In this document: positions 1-8,260 of the stretch, piece by piece
How the letters are laid out: each line of letters begins with the position of its first letter
Numbering within the stretch: position 1 is the first letter of the stretch
Assembly (NCBI GenBank): GCA_002293375.1
Contig: DBDA01000044.1
Location: forward strand, 45,187 to 79,888
DNA from: Odoribacter sp. UBA944
GTDB taxonomy: Bacteria > Bacteroidota > Bacteroidia > Bacteroidales > Marinifilaceae
Direction of reading: 5' to 3'
DNA length: 34,702 nucleotides
The notes under the pieces: generated by a model
Told to the model about the DNA's origin: nothing
The model's database searches: none
Seen by the model: the letters and a program-made list of their open reading frames with translations, nothing else
Position numbers and translations under genes: made by a program

Positions 1-26
1 ATTTATCTTCCGATGGAAATTTTTTT

Positions 27-34
27 TAACTTTG
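27..34 (+). promoter_or_regulatory. Candidate Bacteroidota -7 promoter element for the RiPP locus
   Basis: TAACTTTG matches the Bacteroidota sigma-ABfr -7 consensus TAnnTTTG exactly. It lies 65 bp before the precursor peptide start, which would give a leader of about 60 nt. No convincing TTTG -33 box is seen 19-20 bp upstream, where only about 26 bp of sequence is available, so the call rests on one half of the promoter and on position. Confidence 0.45.
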
Positions 35-99
35 CCTCGCAGGCGACTTTCCGAAAAGCCTTTAACAGAGTAGGAAATAACTTTAAAACTTTTATCCTT

Positions 100-189
100 A
101 TGTTGACAAAAGTATTTAAAATTAAAGACACCAAGACTAACGCCTACGGTTGTTGCGACCAATGCGGCGGTTGCCAATGCAACAACTAA
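100..189 (+). CDS. Cysteine-rich 29-residue RiPP precursor peptide (predicted)
   Basis: This short reading frame begins MLTKVFKIKDTKTNAY and ends GCCDQCGGCQCNN. The first 16-17 residues are lysine-rich and would be the leader. The tail carries five cysteines (residues 18, 19, 22, 25 and 27) in CxxC and CxC spacings with small and amide residues between, typical of cores modified by radical SAM/SPASM enzymes (thioether-type RiPPs). It sits directly before five such enzymes and is separated from them by a terminator-like hairpin, an arrangement common for precursors that must be made in excess. No Shine-Dalgarno sequence is seen; the upstream stretch is AT-rich, as is usual in Bacteroidota. Assignment as precursor is inference from composition and context. 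It superficially resembles Cys-rich CcpM/Clo7bot-type peptides, but I cannot assign it to a named family. Confidence 0.8.
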   Translation: MLTKVFKIKDTKTNAYGCCDQCGGCQCNN

Positions 190-201
190 TGTGTCGCTCT
201 G

Positions 202-235
202 AAATCGGCATCTCCGGGTGCCGATTTTATTTTTT
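202..235 (+). terminator. Rho-independent terminator or attenuator between precursor and maturases
   Basis: A perfect 9-bp stem (AAATCGGCA at 202-210 with TGCCGATTT at 219-227) and an 8-nt loop are followed by a T-rich run to 235. Lying 12 bp after the precursor stop and 39 bp before the first maturase start, it would favour a short abundant precursor mRNA with partial read-through into the enzyme genes. Confidence 0.8.
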
Positions 236-273
236 AAACAGACTCTTAGACGAGAGGAAAAAAAATACAACGC

Positions 274-1656
274 ATGCAACAGGAGGGATTACAAAATAAC
301 TACCCGGGATTAGTAAAGAACGACATTTTCGTGATCTCAGTAGGGGAGGATTTTGGAAAAAACAGAGACGAGATTGCAATCGCATACTCTCCGTTTACGG
401 ATAACGCACTCATCGTTACAAAAAATTTTCTGTCGGATATGCAGGCATATTGCGAAGAGCCTTCCGGCGTTTATCAGGAGGGAGTGGCCGACGTGATGGA
501 ATCGCTGCTTGATTTCGACAACCGCAAAAAATGCGCTCCGCTGGCTCGTTCGGCGGATGGATATACCCGGCTGGCACTATTGCCTAATAACGTATGCAAC
601 TTCAAATGCAGTTACTGCTATTCGGCGCAGGGGCGATCCAATAAAGTCATGACCAGGGAGACACTGAAGGCCGCCATAGATCATTTCATCGATCCGCAAC
701 GGATGCCTGTCGATCAGAAATTGGGCATTTCAATACTCGGTGGCGGCGAACCGCTGCTCTCTTGGGATTTGGTAAAATTCGGGATCGAATACGCACAGGA
801 AAGAGCCGCCCAGTCCGGTTATGCCCCGATAGATATCAATATCGTTACAAATGGCTCCGTATTTACCCGGGACATCATCGATACGATAAAAAAATACCGC
901 ATTCCGGTATCGGTTTCATTCGAAATACTGGAAGATATACAAAATCTCCAAAGGGGAAATTACGACAGGGTGGCTGCGAATATCGACCTGATCATATCCG
1001 AGGGCATCCGTCCGCAGCTCCGGGCAACCATTACCAACGACAACGTCGGATTGATGAAACGCATGGTCGAAGAGGTACTGACCCGTTTTCCCGGCACAAG
1101 AGAGATCATGATGGAATATGTCACCGACCCGGAAAAACTGACCACTCCGGAACAGGTGTGCGAATTCTATAAAAAATACCTTGACAACTTCTTCGAAGCG
1201 CACGAATATGCCGCTCAACACGGTATGCTGCTCGATTGTTCGGCCTATCGGAATTTCAATTTGCTTATAGAGCGATTCTGCCCCGGCGACAACACAATAA
1301 CGCCCGACGGCGAAATAAGCGTTTGCAGTCGTATCGGCGCGCCCGACGATGTCGGCTATCAGGATAGCATCTATGGCCGCGTGAATGCGGACGGAAGCAT
1401 AACGGTAGATGAAGATAAGTTCCAGCGATTAATAGGGCTGAATGTCCATCATTATGAAAAATGCAGGGATTGTTTTACCCGATGGCATTGTGCAGGCGGT
1501 TGCATGGTTCATAAATACACCTATCCGGAAGCGATCAGGGAGGAGATATGCAACTACAACCGGGAATTCACAAAACGGATGTTGCTGCGCAATCTCGATC
1601 AGGAATACCGGCGTGAATCTGGTATTTCGTTGCACGAGGCGGTAGCGCAATTGTAA
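274..1656 (+). CDS. Radical SAM/SPASM peptide maturase, copy 1
   Basis: This 460-residue enzyme is predicted to use S-adenosylmethionine and a [4Fe-4S] cluster to start radical chemistry on the upstream cysteine-rich peptide. An N-terminal domain of about 100 residues, with the repeated motif YSP..(D/G)..LI, precedes the radical SAM barrel; in this paralog set it may bind the leader. The cluster motif CNFKCSYC supplies Cys108, Cys112 and Cys115, and GGGEPLLSW is the SAM-binding motif. The C-terminal SPASM domain is complete with seven cysteines: C-x14-C with G-x4-C before the second, then CRDC, x5, C, x3, C and a final EIC, so it should hold two auxiliary clusters. The start at 274 is the first ATG after the hairpin; its ribosome binding site is weak. 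The stop codon overlaps the next start by one base. The radical SAM call is firm; substrate and bond type are inference. Confidence 0.9.
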   Translation: MQQEGLQNNYPGLVKNDIFVISVGEDFGKNRDEIAIAYSPFTDNALIVTKNFLSDMQAYCEEPSGVYQEGVADVMESLLDFDNRKKCAPLARSADGYTRLALLPNNVCNFKCSYCYSAQGRSNKVMTRETLKAAIDHFIDPQRMPVDQKLGISILGGGEPLLSWDLVKFGIEYAQERAAQSGYAPIDINIVTNGSVFTRDIIDTIKKYRIPVSVSFEILEDIQNLQRGNYDRVAANIDLIISEGIRPQLRATITNDNVGLMKRMVEEVLTRFPGTREIMMEYVTDPEKLTTPEQVCEFYKKYLDNFFEAHEYAAQHGMLLDCSAYRNFNLLIERFCPGDNTITPDGEISVCSRIGAPDDVGYQDSIYGRVNADGSITVDEDKFQRLIGLNVHHYEKCRDCFTRWHCAGGCMVHKYTYPEAIREEICNYNREFTKRMLLRNLDQEYRRESGISLHEAVAQL

Positions 1657-2954
1657 TGTGTGAGATGGAGTGCTTTGCGGATTTTCATGCGCTGGATATA
1701 TACCCCATACCGTTACCGGCACCAAGCAGAGGATCGGACCGGTGGTTGCTTTATTCGCCGCTTGCAGGTAGCGCCGTTCTCGCTGATAGACAAGACCTAA
1801 ACCTCCTTGCTGAGCAATTAAAAGATCAGGGCCGGTTAGACGAAGGTCAATTGCAATCCATGCTCATAGAAAACCGGGTCATACCGCAGTTTGGTTATGC
1901 AAGAACGCCATACGATGTATATGCGCTGACCATATTGCCCAACAATATCTGCAATTTTTCATGCAACTACTGTTATGCGGCAGCGGGACACGGCAAAGAA
2001 CAGCTTGACGAGCAGACGATCCGTACGGTACTCGATTTTTTTGTCGACCCCGCCCGGCTTAAACGGCGGGATCTGTATATCTCATTCGGCGGGGGCGGAG
2101 AACCGTTCCTCTCGTGGGAGTTGGTAAAATTCTCTGTCGATTACTCTGCCGAACTGGCCGCTAAATACGGTTTCACGATCGGCTATTCATTCGCATCGAA
2201 TGGTTCCGTCATCTCTTGCGAGATCATAGATACCATCAAAAAGTACGGCATAAAGCCCAACATATCATTCGATATTCTTGAAGAAGTGCAAAATCTCCAG
2301 CGCGGGAATTATAACACCGTTTGCCGTACACTTGATATACTGCTGGAAGAGAACATCATCCCGACCATAAATACAGTCATAACACCTGCCTGTGTCGGTC
2401 TGCAGGAGAAGATGGTCGAAGCAGTGCATAACAGATTCCCCAAGGTGCGCAGGCTGAGTTTCGATTCAGTGGTCAACGGAGAGTTGTTCGACAATTCCGG
2501 AGACCTGGCCGCTTTTTACGACACCTATATAGAGAACTTTTTCAGAGCCCGCAAGTTGGGGAAACAGTACGGGATCGAGGTAAGTTGCATAAAGTATCAT
2601 AATTTGGAAATTCTCAAATCAAGGGCATGTGCAGGCGGTTTCGACCTGACACCACAGGGAACATTGAGTATGTGCTTTTTTGTATCTTCTCCCAAAGAAC
2701 CGCTATATGAACGCTTTATCTATGGTAAAGTCGAGGACGGCGGGATCAAGTTCGACTCGGACAAATTCGGAGAACTTATAAACTATCGAACCGAACGCAA
2801 CGAACGGTGTGAACATTGTTTTTTAAAGTGGCACTGCGGTGGAGGCTGTCTGTTCCACAGCGAAACCTACAGCGATGAAATGCACGGGGTTATGTGCGGT
2901 TTTTTGAGAAAATTCTCGACAATGGCTCTGCTCGAACGGTTTGAAATAGAATAA
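1656..2954 (+). CDS. Radical SAM/SPASM peptide maturase, copy 2
   Basis: This 432-residue paralog of the preceding gene has the same order of parts. The N-terminal domain carries YSPLAGSAVLA near residue 33, the radical SAM cluster motif CNFSCNYC gives Cys99, Cys103 and Cys106, and GGGGEPFLSW replaces the usual GGGEP context but keeps the glycine-rich SAM contact. The barrel stretch DILEEVQNLQRG is shared with the other copies. The SPASM domain is complete, ending CEHCFLKWHCGGGC and a last Cys in GVMC. The start overlaps the stop of copy 1 in a TAATG junction, implying translational coupling. Sequence drift from copy 1 outside the motifs is large, so this is an old duplication and probably a separate function rather than a recent repeat. 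Confidence 0.9.
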   Translation: MCEMECFADFHALDIYPIPLPAPSRGSDRWLLYSPLAGSAVLADRQDLNLLAEQLKDQGRLDEGQLQSMLIENRVIPQFGYARTPYDVYALTILPNNICNFSCNYCYAAAGHGKEQLDEQTIRTVLDFFVDPARLKRRDLYISFGGGGEPFLSWELVKFSVDYSAELAAKYGFTIGYSFASNGSVISCEIIDTIKKYGIKPNISFDILEEVQNLQRGNYNTVCRTLDILLEENIIPTINTVITPACVGLQEKMVEAVHNRFPKVRRLSFDSVVNGELFDNSGDLAAFYDTYIENFFRARKLGKQYGIEVSCIKYHNLEILKSRACAGGFDLTPQGTLSMCFFVSSPKEPLYERFIYGKVEDGGIKFDSDKFGELINYRTERNERCEHCFLKWHCGGGCLFHSETYSDEMHGVMCGFLRKFSTMALLERFEIE

Positions 2955-2964
2955 TGGCCGGAAT

Positions 2965-4350
2965 ATGCACTACGATTACCTATCTTGCAATGAAATACAA
3001 TTTGCACCGCTCAATCCTGTTGTAGGGATACCAGGCTACTATATAGTCTATTCGCCGCTGACCGGGACAGCCTTGATCGCATCGAACGCCGATCTGGCCG
3101 TGTTGGAGGGTGCATTGAAATGCAAAGCGCAGGACGGAGAGTTGGAGGAAGGATTAAAGGAGACGGTCGAATTGCTTACAAGCCCTGGTGAGCATGCTCC
3201 GCAAACAGTCGTTATCGATGCTCCCGAAAAATATACCAAACTGTCGTTATTACCGAACTTTACCTGCAACTTTTCGTGTTCTTACTGCTACTCGGCCAAA
3301 GGCCGGTCGCAGCAGGTGGTGGATCGGGAAGCGCTTGCGACCATGATCGATTTTTTTGTAGACCGCAAGCGTACCGGCGATTCTCCGCTCTCGATATTTA
3401 TATCCGGCGGCGGCGAGCCGTTGTTGTCGTGGGACAAAGTCGAATTTGCCGTTTCAAGGGCGCGGGAACTTGCCGCCGGACAGGGCATACAGCTCGAAAT
3501 ATGGTTGATGACCAATGGTTCGCACCTGTCCGATCAGATCATCCGGGGGTTGTTGGAACACGAAGTGAATGTTGGTGTCTCTTTTGAACTGCTGGAGGAT
3601 GTGCAGAACAGGCAGCGGGGAAAATTTGCGGAAGTGGCGGAAAATATCCGGACGATGCTCCGCAACGGGATCACCCCGTCGATCAGTTCGGTCATCACTC
3701 TGGAGAATGTGAAACGTATGGAGGAAATGGTCGATGTGGCAGCGCAGGATTTTTCCGGAGTAAAGCACTTGAATTTCGATCCCGCCATGACTTCCGATCT
3801 GTTTTCCGAATCCGGCAAAGCACACTGGTTTTATCAAACGTTCCTCGATGGTTTTTTCAAAGTAAGACAAAAGGCACACGCTCACGGCATGACCTTCGAC
3901 TGCAACATGATACGCAAGTTCGAGGGCTTGTATCCCCGCTACTGTCAGGGCAAACTGTGCCTGACACCGGAAGGCAAGATCTCCGTTTGCCACAGCATCT
4001 CCTCACCAAAAGAAAAAGATTACGAAAAAGTGATATACGGCGATATCCACGACGGAAAAGTCCGGTTCGATCGCACCAAATTTGCATCATTGATCGCACC
4101 GCAGGCTAATTTCACGGCAGGGTGTTACGATTGCATCGCCAAATGGCACTGCGGCGGCGGGTGTTTGATGTACCGTGCGAATTATGACAACAGGCAGATG
4201 GAACTCTTTTGCGATTTTACCCGCAATATGGTGATCCGGCTGCTGCTGCTGCGACTGGATATTCAATACAGGGAGAATATGGGCCTGTCATTGGAGGAGT
4301 TCTTGCAACAACAAACGAATACGCACGAAGATGTTTCCCGAACTGAATAA
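2965..4350 (+). CDS. Radical SAM/SPASM peptide maturase, copy 3
   Basis: A 461-residue member of the same set. It shows YYIVYSPLTGTALIAS in the N-terminal domain, the cluster motif CNFSCSYC (Cys101, Cys105, Cys108), ISGGGEPLLSW for SAM binding, and a full SPASM domain (YCQGKLCLTPEGKISVC, then CYDC, KWHCGGGC and a final LFC). It begins 10 bp after the stop of copy 2. Its C-terminus extends some 30 residues past the SPASM domain, and its last 20 bases overlap the start of copy 4. The function predicted is installation of a crosslink or epimerised or oxidised residue on the precursor; which one cannot be told from sequence. Confidence 0.9.
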   Translation: MHYDYLSCNEIQFAPLNPVVGIPGYYIVYSPLTGTALIASNADLAVLEGALKCKAQDGELEEGLKETVELLTSPGEHAPQTVVIDAPEKYTKLSLLPNFTCNFSCSYCYSAKGRSQQVVDREALATMIDFFVDRKRTGDSPLSIFISGGGEPLLSWDKVEFAVSRARELAAGQGIQLEIWLMTNGSHLSDQIIRGLLEHEVNVGVSFELLEDVQNRQRGKFAEVAENIRTMLRNGITPSISSVITLENVKRMEEMVDVAAQDFSGVKHLNFDPAMTSDLFSESGKAHWFYQTFLDGFFKVRQKAHAHGMTFDCNMIRKFEGLYPRYCQGKLCLTPEGKISVCHSISSPKEKDYEKVIYGDIHDGKVRFDRTKFASLIAPQANFTAGCYDCIAKWHCGGGCLMYRANYDNRQMELFCDFTRNMVIRLLLLRLDIQYRENMGLSLEEFLQQQTNTHEDVSRTE

Positions 4351-5623
4351 AAAAGAGATATATCCCATTTCGAACGGATCGGGGTGCTATCTGGTCTATT
4401 CTCCTCTCTCCGGCGATATGTTGATAGCGGACGGGGGAGATGTCGCCCGTCTGGAGGCTTGTGCCGCGGGAACGGGGAGCGACGAAGAGGCGAAGGAACT
4501 CGTAGATCGTCTTGTTTCAGAGCAGACGTCACGCCGGACCATACCCAAAAAGCGAACGATGGCCGCTATTCATAAAATGTCGATCCTTCCCAACTACAGT
4601 TGTAATTTCCGGTGCAGTTACTGCTATTCGGCGGAGGGGCGTTCTGCCAAATACCTCGAAAAGGAGAAGGCGCAGGCTGCGATAGACTTTTTCATCGACC
4701 GGGAACGAACCTCGCTGCCCGATCTGTGGTTGGCGATACTCGGCGGCGGCGAACCGCTGCTCTTTCCCGAGTACGTCGGCCAGACCATTGATTATGCAAT
4801 GGATAAAGCTCGCAAAGGAGGATTCAACCTCGGCATAGGGCTTACCACCAACGGGTCGATATTCGATGCGGGATTAGCTGAAGTGCTGGTGCGAAACAAA
4901 GTGGGGCTGGGCGTCTCTTTCGAAGTGTTGAAAGAGATACAGGAAAAGCAGCGGCAGGACTACGACAAGGTCTGTTGCGTGATAGACCAATATATCGGGC
5001 GAGGGGTGGATGTTTCCATCAAATCGATCATTACGCCGGCCAATGTCCATCGCATGGAAGAGATGGCCGTGGCATTACACAAGCGGTTCCCTGTCATAAA
5101 AAGCTACAAATTGCAGATCGTCGAAGATACCGCAATATTTGCCGACATAACTGTGATGCGTGATTTCTACAATACGTTTACCGAAGAATTTTTTAAGGCG
5201 CGTGCGGTAGGAGAGAAGTATGGTGTCGACGTGTATGTGCTGGCGTTCAGGTATATCGACTCTCTTATCGACCACTATTGCGGCGGCGAGATGTGCGTGA
5301 CGCCCGAGGGAACGATATCCGTATGCCACAGGGTGTCATCGCCGGCGGAGAGAAATTACGACGATTTTATGTATGGCCGCATAACAGACAGCCTGGCCGT
5401 CGAGATCGACACCAAAAAACTGTCCGGTTTGCTGGCCCATGACATAGATGCCGGTGAGCGATGCCAACGATGTTTTGCCAAGTGGCACTGCGGTGGAGGC
5501 TGTCTGGCACAGGCATGCACATACGACGGGGAACACCTCGATGTAATTTGTCACTGGACCCGCGATTTTACCCGGCGGATATTGCTTCAACGCATCGAGC
5601 GAATGCAGGAGCGGGATTACTAA
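4331..5623 (+). CDS. Radical SAM/SPASM peptide maturase, copy 4
   Basis: This 430-residue paralog keeps all expected parts: N-terminal CYLVYSPLSGDMLIADGGD, radical SAM motif CNFRCSYC (Cys91, Cys95, Cys98), ILGGGEPLLF, and a SPASM domain with YCGGEMCVTPEGTISVC, CQRC, KWHCGGGC and a final VIC. It differs from the other four in having GGGEPLLFPE where they have GGGEPxLSW. The start lies inside the end of copy 3 (20-bp overlap), and the next gene begins 9 bp after its stop, so it is part of one operon. Confidence 0.9.
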   Translation: MFPELNKKEIYPISNGSGCYLVYSPLSGDMLIADGGDVARLEACAAGTGSDEEAKELVDRLVSEQTSRRTIPKKRTMAAIHKMSILPNYSCNFRCSYCYSAEGRSAKYLEKEKAQAAIDFFIDRERTSLPDLWLAILGGGEPLLFPEYVGQTIDYAMDKARKGGFNLGIGLTTNGSIFDAGLAEVLVRNKVGLGVSFEVLKEIQEKQRQDYDKVCCVIDQYIGRGVDVSIKSIITPANVHRMEEMAVALHKRFPVIKSYKLQIVEDTAIFADITVMRDFYNTFTEEFFKARAVGEKYGVDVYVLAFRYIDSLIDHYCGGEMCVTPEGTISVCHRVSSPAERNYDDFMYGRITDSLAVEIDTKKLSGLLAHDIDAGERCQRCFAKWHCGGGCLAQACTYDGEHLDVICHWTRDFTRRILLQRIERMQERDY

Positions 5624-5632
5624 TTTCAGAAT

Positions 5633-6202
5633 ATGCAAGCGGAGAAAATACCGGTGTATCCGTATCGTTTTATCGGGAGCCGCGATAGCGGTGAACAGGG
5701 TCTTTTCAGCGAGATCGCCGATTATGCTGTCGATGCTGTCGACCTGGGCTGCGGAAATACGGTACCCTATACGTTCCGTTCATACCGTTATGACGGCTTT
5801 CTGTATATCACCGATATTTTCCCGAGCGCATGGGACAACGATCCGTTGTGCTTCAAACGCATTATAAGCCGGGAAGGCACTCCGGTCAATATGCGGCGGG
5901 TGTCGGTCACATGCCTGGTGCTGTTCACGGAGCAATATACCTCTCGCGATAAAAATGCGGTAATGGTGGTCAGCGGCAGTTACGCGCCGGGCGAGAAAGA
6001 AGAGGGCCCCTCCCGGAAACTCAAACTTTACCGGGCCTTTTTTGAGCCGCTGATCGAGCGCTTGGGGCTTCGTATCCTCCACTCGTCAACCATGAACGCC
6101 TTCATGCTTATGGACAGGCGGGCTTGTGTAACCGATGAACAGGTGGAGAACAGCTATGCCGAATTTAAGAAGAGAAAGGAGGAGCAAAATGGAAGACAAT
6201 AG
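5633..6202 (+). CDS. Unrecognised 189-residue protein inside the maturase operon
   Basis: I do not recognise a family. The protein is soluble by appearance, with no signal peptide or membrane segment. Visible features are a segment with repeated aromatic residues (TFRSYRYDGFLYITDIF, residues 46-62), a hydrophobic strand SVTCLVLFTEQY, and a charged C-terminus rich in Lys and Glu. It lies 9 bp after copy 4, and its last 14 bases overlap the start of copy 5, so it is translated with the maturases. Its place suggests a partner or chaperone for the enzymes or peptide, or an unusual recognition protein, but no RRE (PqqD-like) motif is recognisable by eye and the role is open. Confidence 0.75.
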   Translation: MQAEKIPVYPYRFIGSRDSGEQGLFSEIADYAVDAVDLGCGNTVPYTFRSYRYDGFLYITDIFPSAWDNDPLCFKRIISREGTPVNMRRVSVTCLVLFTEQYTSRDKNAVMVVSGSYAPGEKEEGPSRKLKLYRAFFEPLIERLGLRILHSSTMNAFMLMDRRACVTDEQVENSYAEFKKRKEEQNGRQ

Positions 6203-7532
6203 GAAACGTCCGCCCCTGCCGGAATTGTACATCATTCCGGCAGGAGATTATTTTGGCACGACAGACGACCAGGTCCGGATACTGTATGCCCCGCTCTCGG
6301 GCTCAATGCTCCTTGCCACTGGAGAAGATATACGAAATGCAGAAAAATATATCTCGGGCGAAGAGATAGACGATACGAGCCGTGATTTTTTCGTACCCCT
6401 TACCGGAAATAAAACACCTGAAGACTTTTTCGGCAAAGTAAAAACGGCACGCGACCTGCAAAAAATGTCGGTACTGCCGAATCATACCTGCAACTTCAGT
6501 TGCTCGTATTGCTATTCGGCAAAAGGGCGCGCCAACGTTGTACTCGAAAAAGAAAAACTCAAAACCGGACTCGATTTTTTTATCGATCCGGAAAGAACCC
6601 GACATCGCAGTCTGACACTCTCCTTTATTGGCGGCGGGGAGCCGTTGCTGTCGTGGAATTTGGTGCGATGGGGGATAGAATACGCATACGAGAGGGCTGA
6701 AAGACAGGATTTTACACTGGGTATAACACTGATAACCAACGGCTCGATCATGAACAGTGAGATCATAGATGTGCTCAAACGTTACGGTGTTTTGCCCGAT
6801 GTGTCGTTCGATATCCTCGAAGATGTACAGAATAGCCAGAGAGGGCATTTTTCGAAAGTATGCGACACCATAGATGTGTTGTGCCGCAACGGACTGCCGC
6901 CTTCTGTAAACGCGACGATAACCCCGGCAACAGTAGACCGGATGGAAGAGATGCTTGCGTTCATGATCGATCGTTTCCCAAAAGTTACCAATATAGTGTT
7001 GGAACCGGTCGTTTCCCCCGAACTGTTTCCTGCAACGGCCGACATGAAGGATTTTTACGGCCGTTATCTCGAAAATTTCATGAAAATACGCAGAGATGCA
7101 GAAGCCGGTGGGCGGTTTGTGATGTGCCGCATCTATAAAAATATAGACTCCATCCTCGACCGGGGATGTCCAAGCAAATTCGCCCTCACGCCTCAGGGCG
7201 ATGTTTCCATCTGTTACTGCACCTCTTCGCCGAAAGAAAAACACTACGCCAAACGGATATACGGGACGGTCGGCACAGCGGGTGTGGATATCGATGACTT
7301 GAAATTCGCAGAGATACACGGCATCAATGTACATTCGATGCCCAAATGCACCGATTGCTTTGCCAAGTGGCATTGCGGTGGAGGATGCATGTGTCCGAAC
7401 GACCTGTACAGCGAACCCTATTTGGACGAGATCTGCCTGTTTACACGGGAACTTGTCAAGCGCGTGCTACTCGATCGTATGGAGCGTCAGAGCATGGAAA
7501 ATGACGGGAAATCCCTCAAAGAACTGATATGA
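6189..7532 (+). CDS. Radical SAM/SPASM peptide maturase, copy 5
   Basis: The chosen start gives 447 residues beginning MEDNRKRPPLPELY. It is preceded by a strong Shine-Dalgarno sequence (AGGAGGA, 6177-6183); an earlier ATG at 6135 would add 18 basic residues and lacks such a site. The protein has the N-terminal motif ILYAPLSGSMLLA, the cluster motif CNFSCSYC (Cys101, Cys105, Cys108), the SAM motif IGGGEPLLSW and a full SPASM domain (RGCPSKFALTPQGDVSIC, CTDC, KWHCGGGC, EIC). It overlaps the upstream unknown gene by 14 bases and the downstream dehydrogenase gene by 4 (ATGA). A long antisense frame across it is a shadow. Confidence 0.9.
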   Translation: MEDNRKRPPLPELYIIPAGDYFGTTDDQVRILYAPLSGSMLLATGEDIRNAEKYISGEEIDDTSRDFFVPLTGNKTPEDFFGKVKTARDLQKMSVLPNHTCNFSCSYCYSAKGRANVVLEKEKLKTGLDFFIDPERTRHRSLTLSFIGGGEPLLSWNLVRWGIEYAYERAERQDFTLGITLITNGSIMNSEIIDVLKRYGVLPDVSFDILEDVQNSQRGHFSKVCDTIDVLCRNGLPPSVNATITPATVDRMEEMLAFMIDRFPKVTNIVLEPVVSPELFPATADMKDFYGRYLENFMKIRRDAEAGGRFVMCRIYKNIDSILDRGCPSKFALTPQGDVSICYCTSSPKEKHYAKRIYGTVGTAGVDIDDLKFAEIHGINVHSMPKCTDCFAKWHCGGGCMCPNDLYSEPYLDEICLFTRELVKRVLLDRMERQSMENDGKSLKELI

Positions 7533-8257
7533 AAAACATATTTATAACCGGGATATCCAAAGGATTGGGGCTGGAGTTATGCCGTTCGCTTTTACGGAAC
7601 GAGGAGATGATCCTGTACGGTGTAAGCAGAACGATGACGCCGGAGTTAGAGCAACTTGTGAAACAATACGAAGGACGATTGCATTGGCAAGCGTTCGATC
7701 TGGCGAAAACCGGGGCGATAGAGGCCGAACTTTTCGACGGTTTTATCACTCCGGGTACCATACTTCATGGCTTTATCGATAATGCGGCGATTTTATACAA
7801 AGACCTGGTCGTACACATCAACAGTTCCGGTCTTTCGGAGCTCATGAAAGTCAATGTAGAAGCCCCCATGATACTGACAAAGTGTGTATTACGCAACTTT
7901 ATGCAACACCGGACAAAAGGCTCCATCATTCATTTCTCATCCATATGCGCCCACGACGGGTTTAACGGATTGGCCATGATGGGGGCGAGCAAGGGAGCAT
8001 TGGAATCTTTTTCCCGGAGCGTGGCTTGCGAATACGGGCGTTACGGCATACGATCCAACGTAGTGGTCATAGGGTTGCTTGAAATGGGGATGGGATTCTC
8101 CGTTAACGACCGGCAATCCACCGGCCTCAAATCCCGTTCTCCGTTGGGGATAAATACGCAATACAGCTCCATCGAACAGATGGTCGAATTGCTCTTGTCG
8201 GACGCTTCTTACAGCATTACAGGACAGAACATACACATCAATTCCGGAATACGGTAA
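7529..8257 (+). CDS. Short-chain dehydrogenase/reductase family protein lacking the catalytic Tyr
   Basis: This 242-residue Rossmann protein has the nucleotide-binding motif TGISKGLG (residues 7-14) and DNAA (84-87, in place of NNAG). At the active site Ser138 and Lys155 are in the expected places (FSSIC and GASKGAL), but the YxxxK tyrosine is replaced by Met151. The sequence otherwise aligns without gaps over this stretch with classical SDRs (SSxxxxxGFxGLAxxxASKGAL), so the change is real. It may bind a nucleotide or substrate without normal redox chemistry, or use another proton donor. The start overlaps the stop of maturase copy 5 (ATGA), tying it to the RiPP operon as a tailoring or accessory enzyme. 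Fold call firm, function uncertain. Confidence 0.85.
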   Translation: MKNIFITGISKGLGLELCRSLLRNEEMILYGVSRTMTPELEQLVKQYEGRLHWQAFDLAKTGAIEAELFDGFITPGTILHGFIDNAAILYKDLVVHINSSGLSELMKVNVEAPMILTKCVLRNFMQHRTKGSIIHFSSICAHDGFNGLAMMGASKGALESFSRSVACEYGRYGIRSNVVVIGLLEMGMGFSVNDRQSTGLKSRSPLGINTQYSSIEQMVELLLSDASYSITGQNIHINSGIR

Positions 8258-8260
8258 GCC

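Noticed and set aside
6135..6188. Upstream ATG for maturase copy 5
   Set aside because: It lies deep in the preceding gene and adds basic residues, whereas the ATG at 6189 follows a strong AGGAGGA site.
6303..7373. 356-codon open frame on the minus strand
   Set aside because: It is fully antisense to maturase copy 5, which has clear catalytic motifs; the antisense product is rich in His, Phe and Arg with no recognisable domain.
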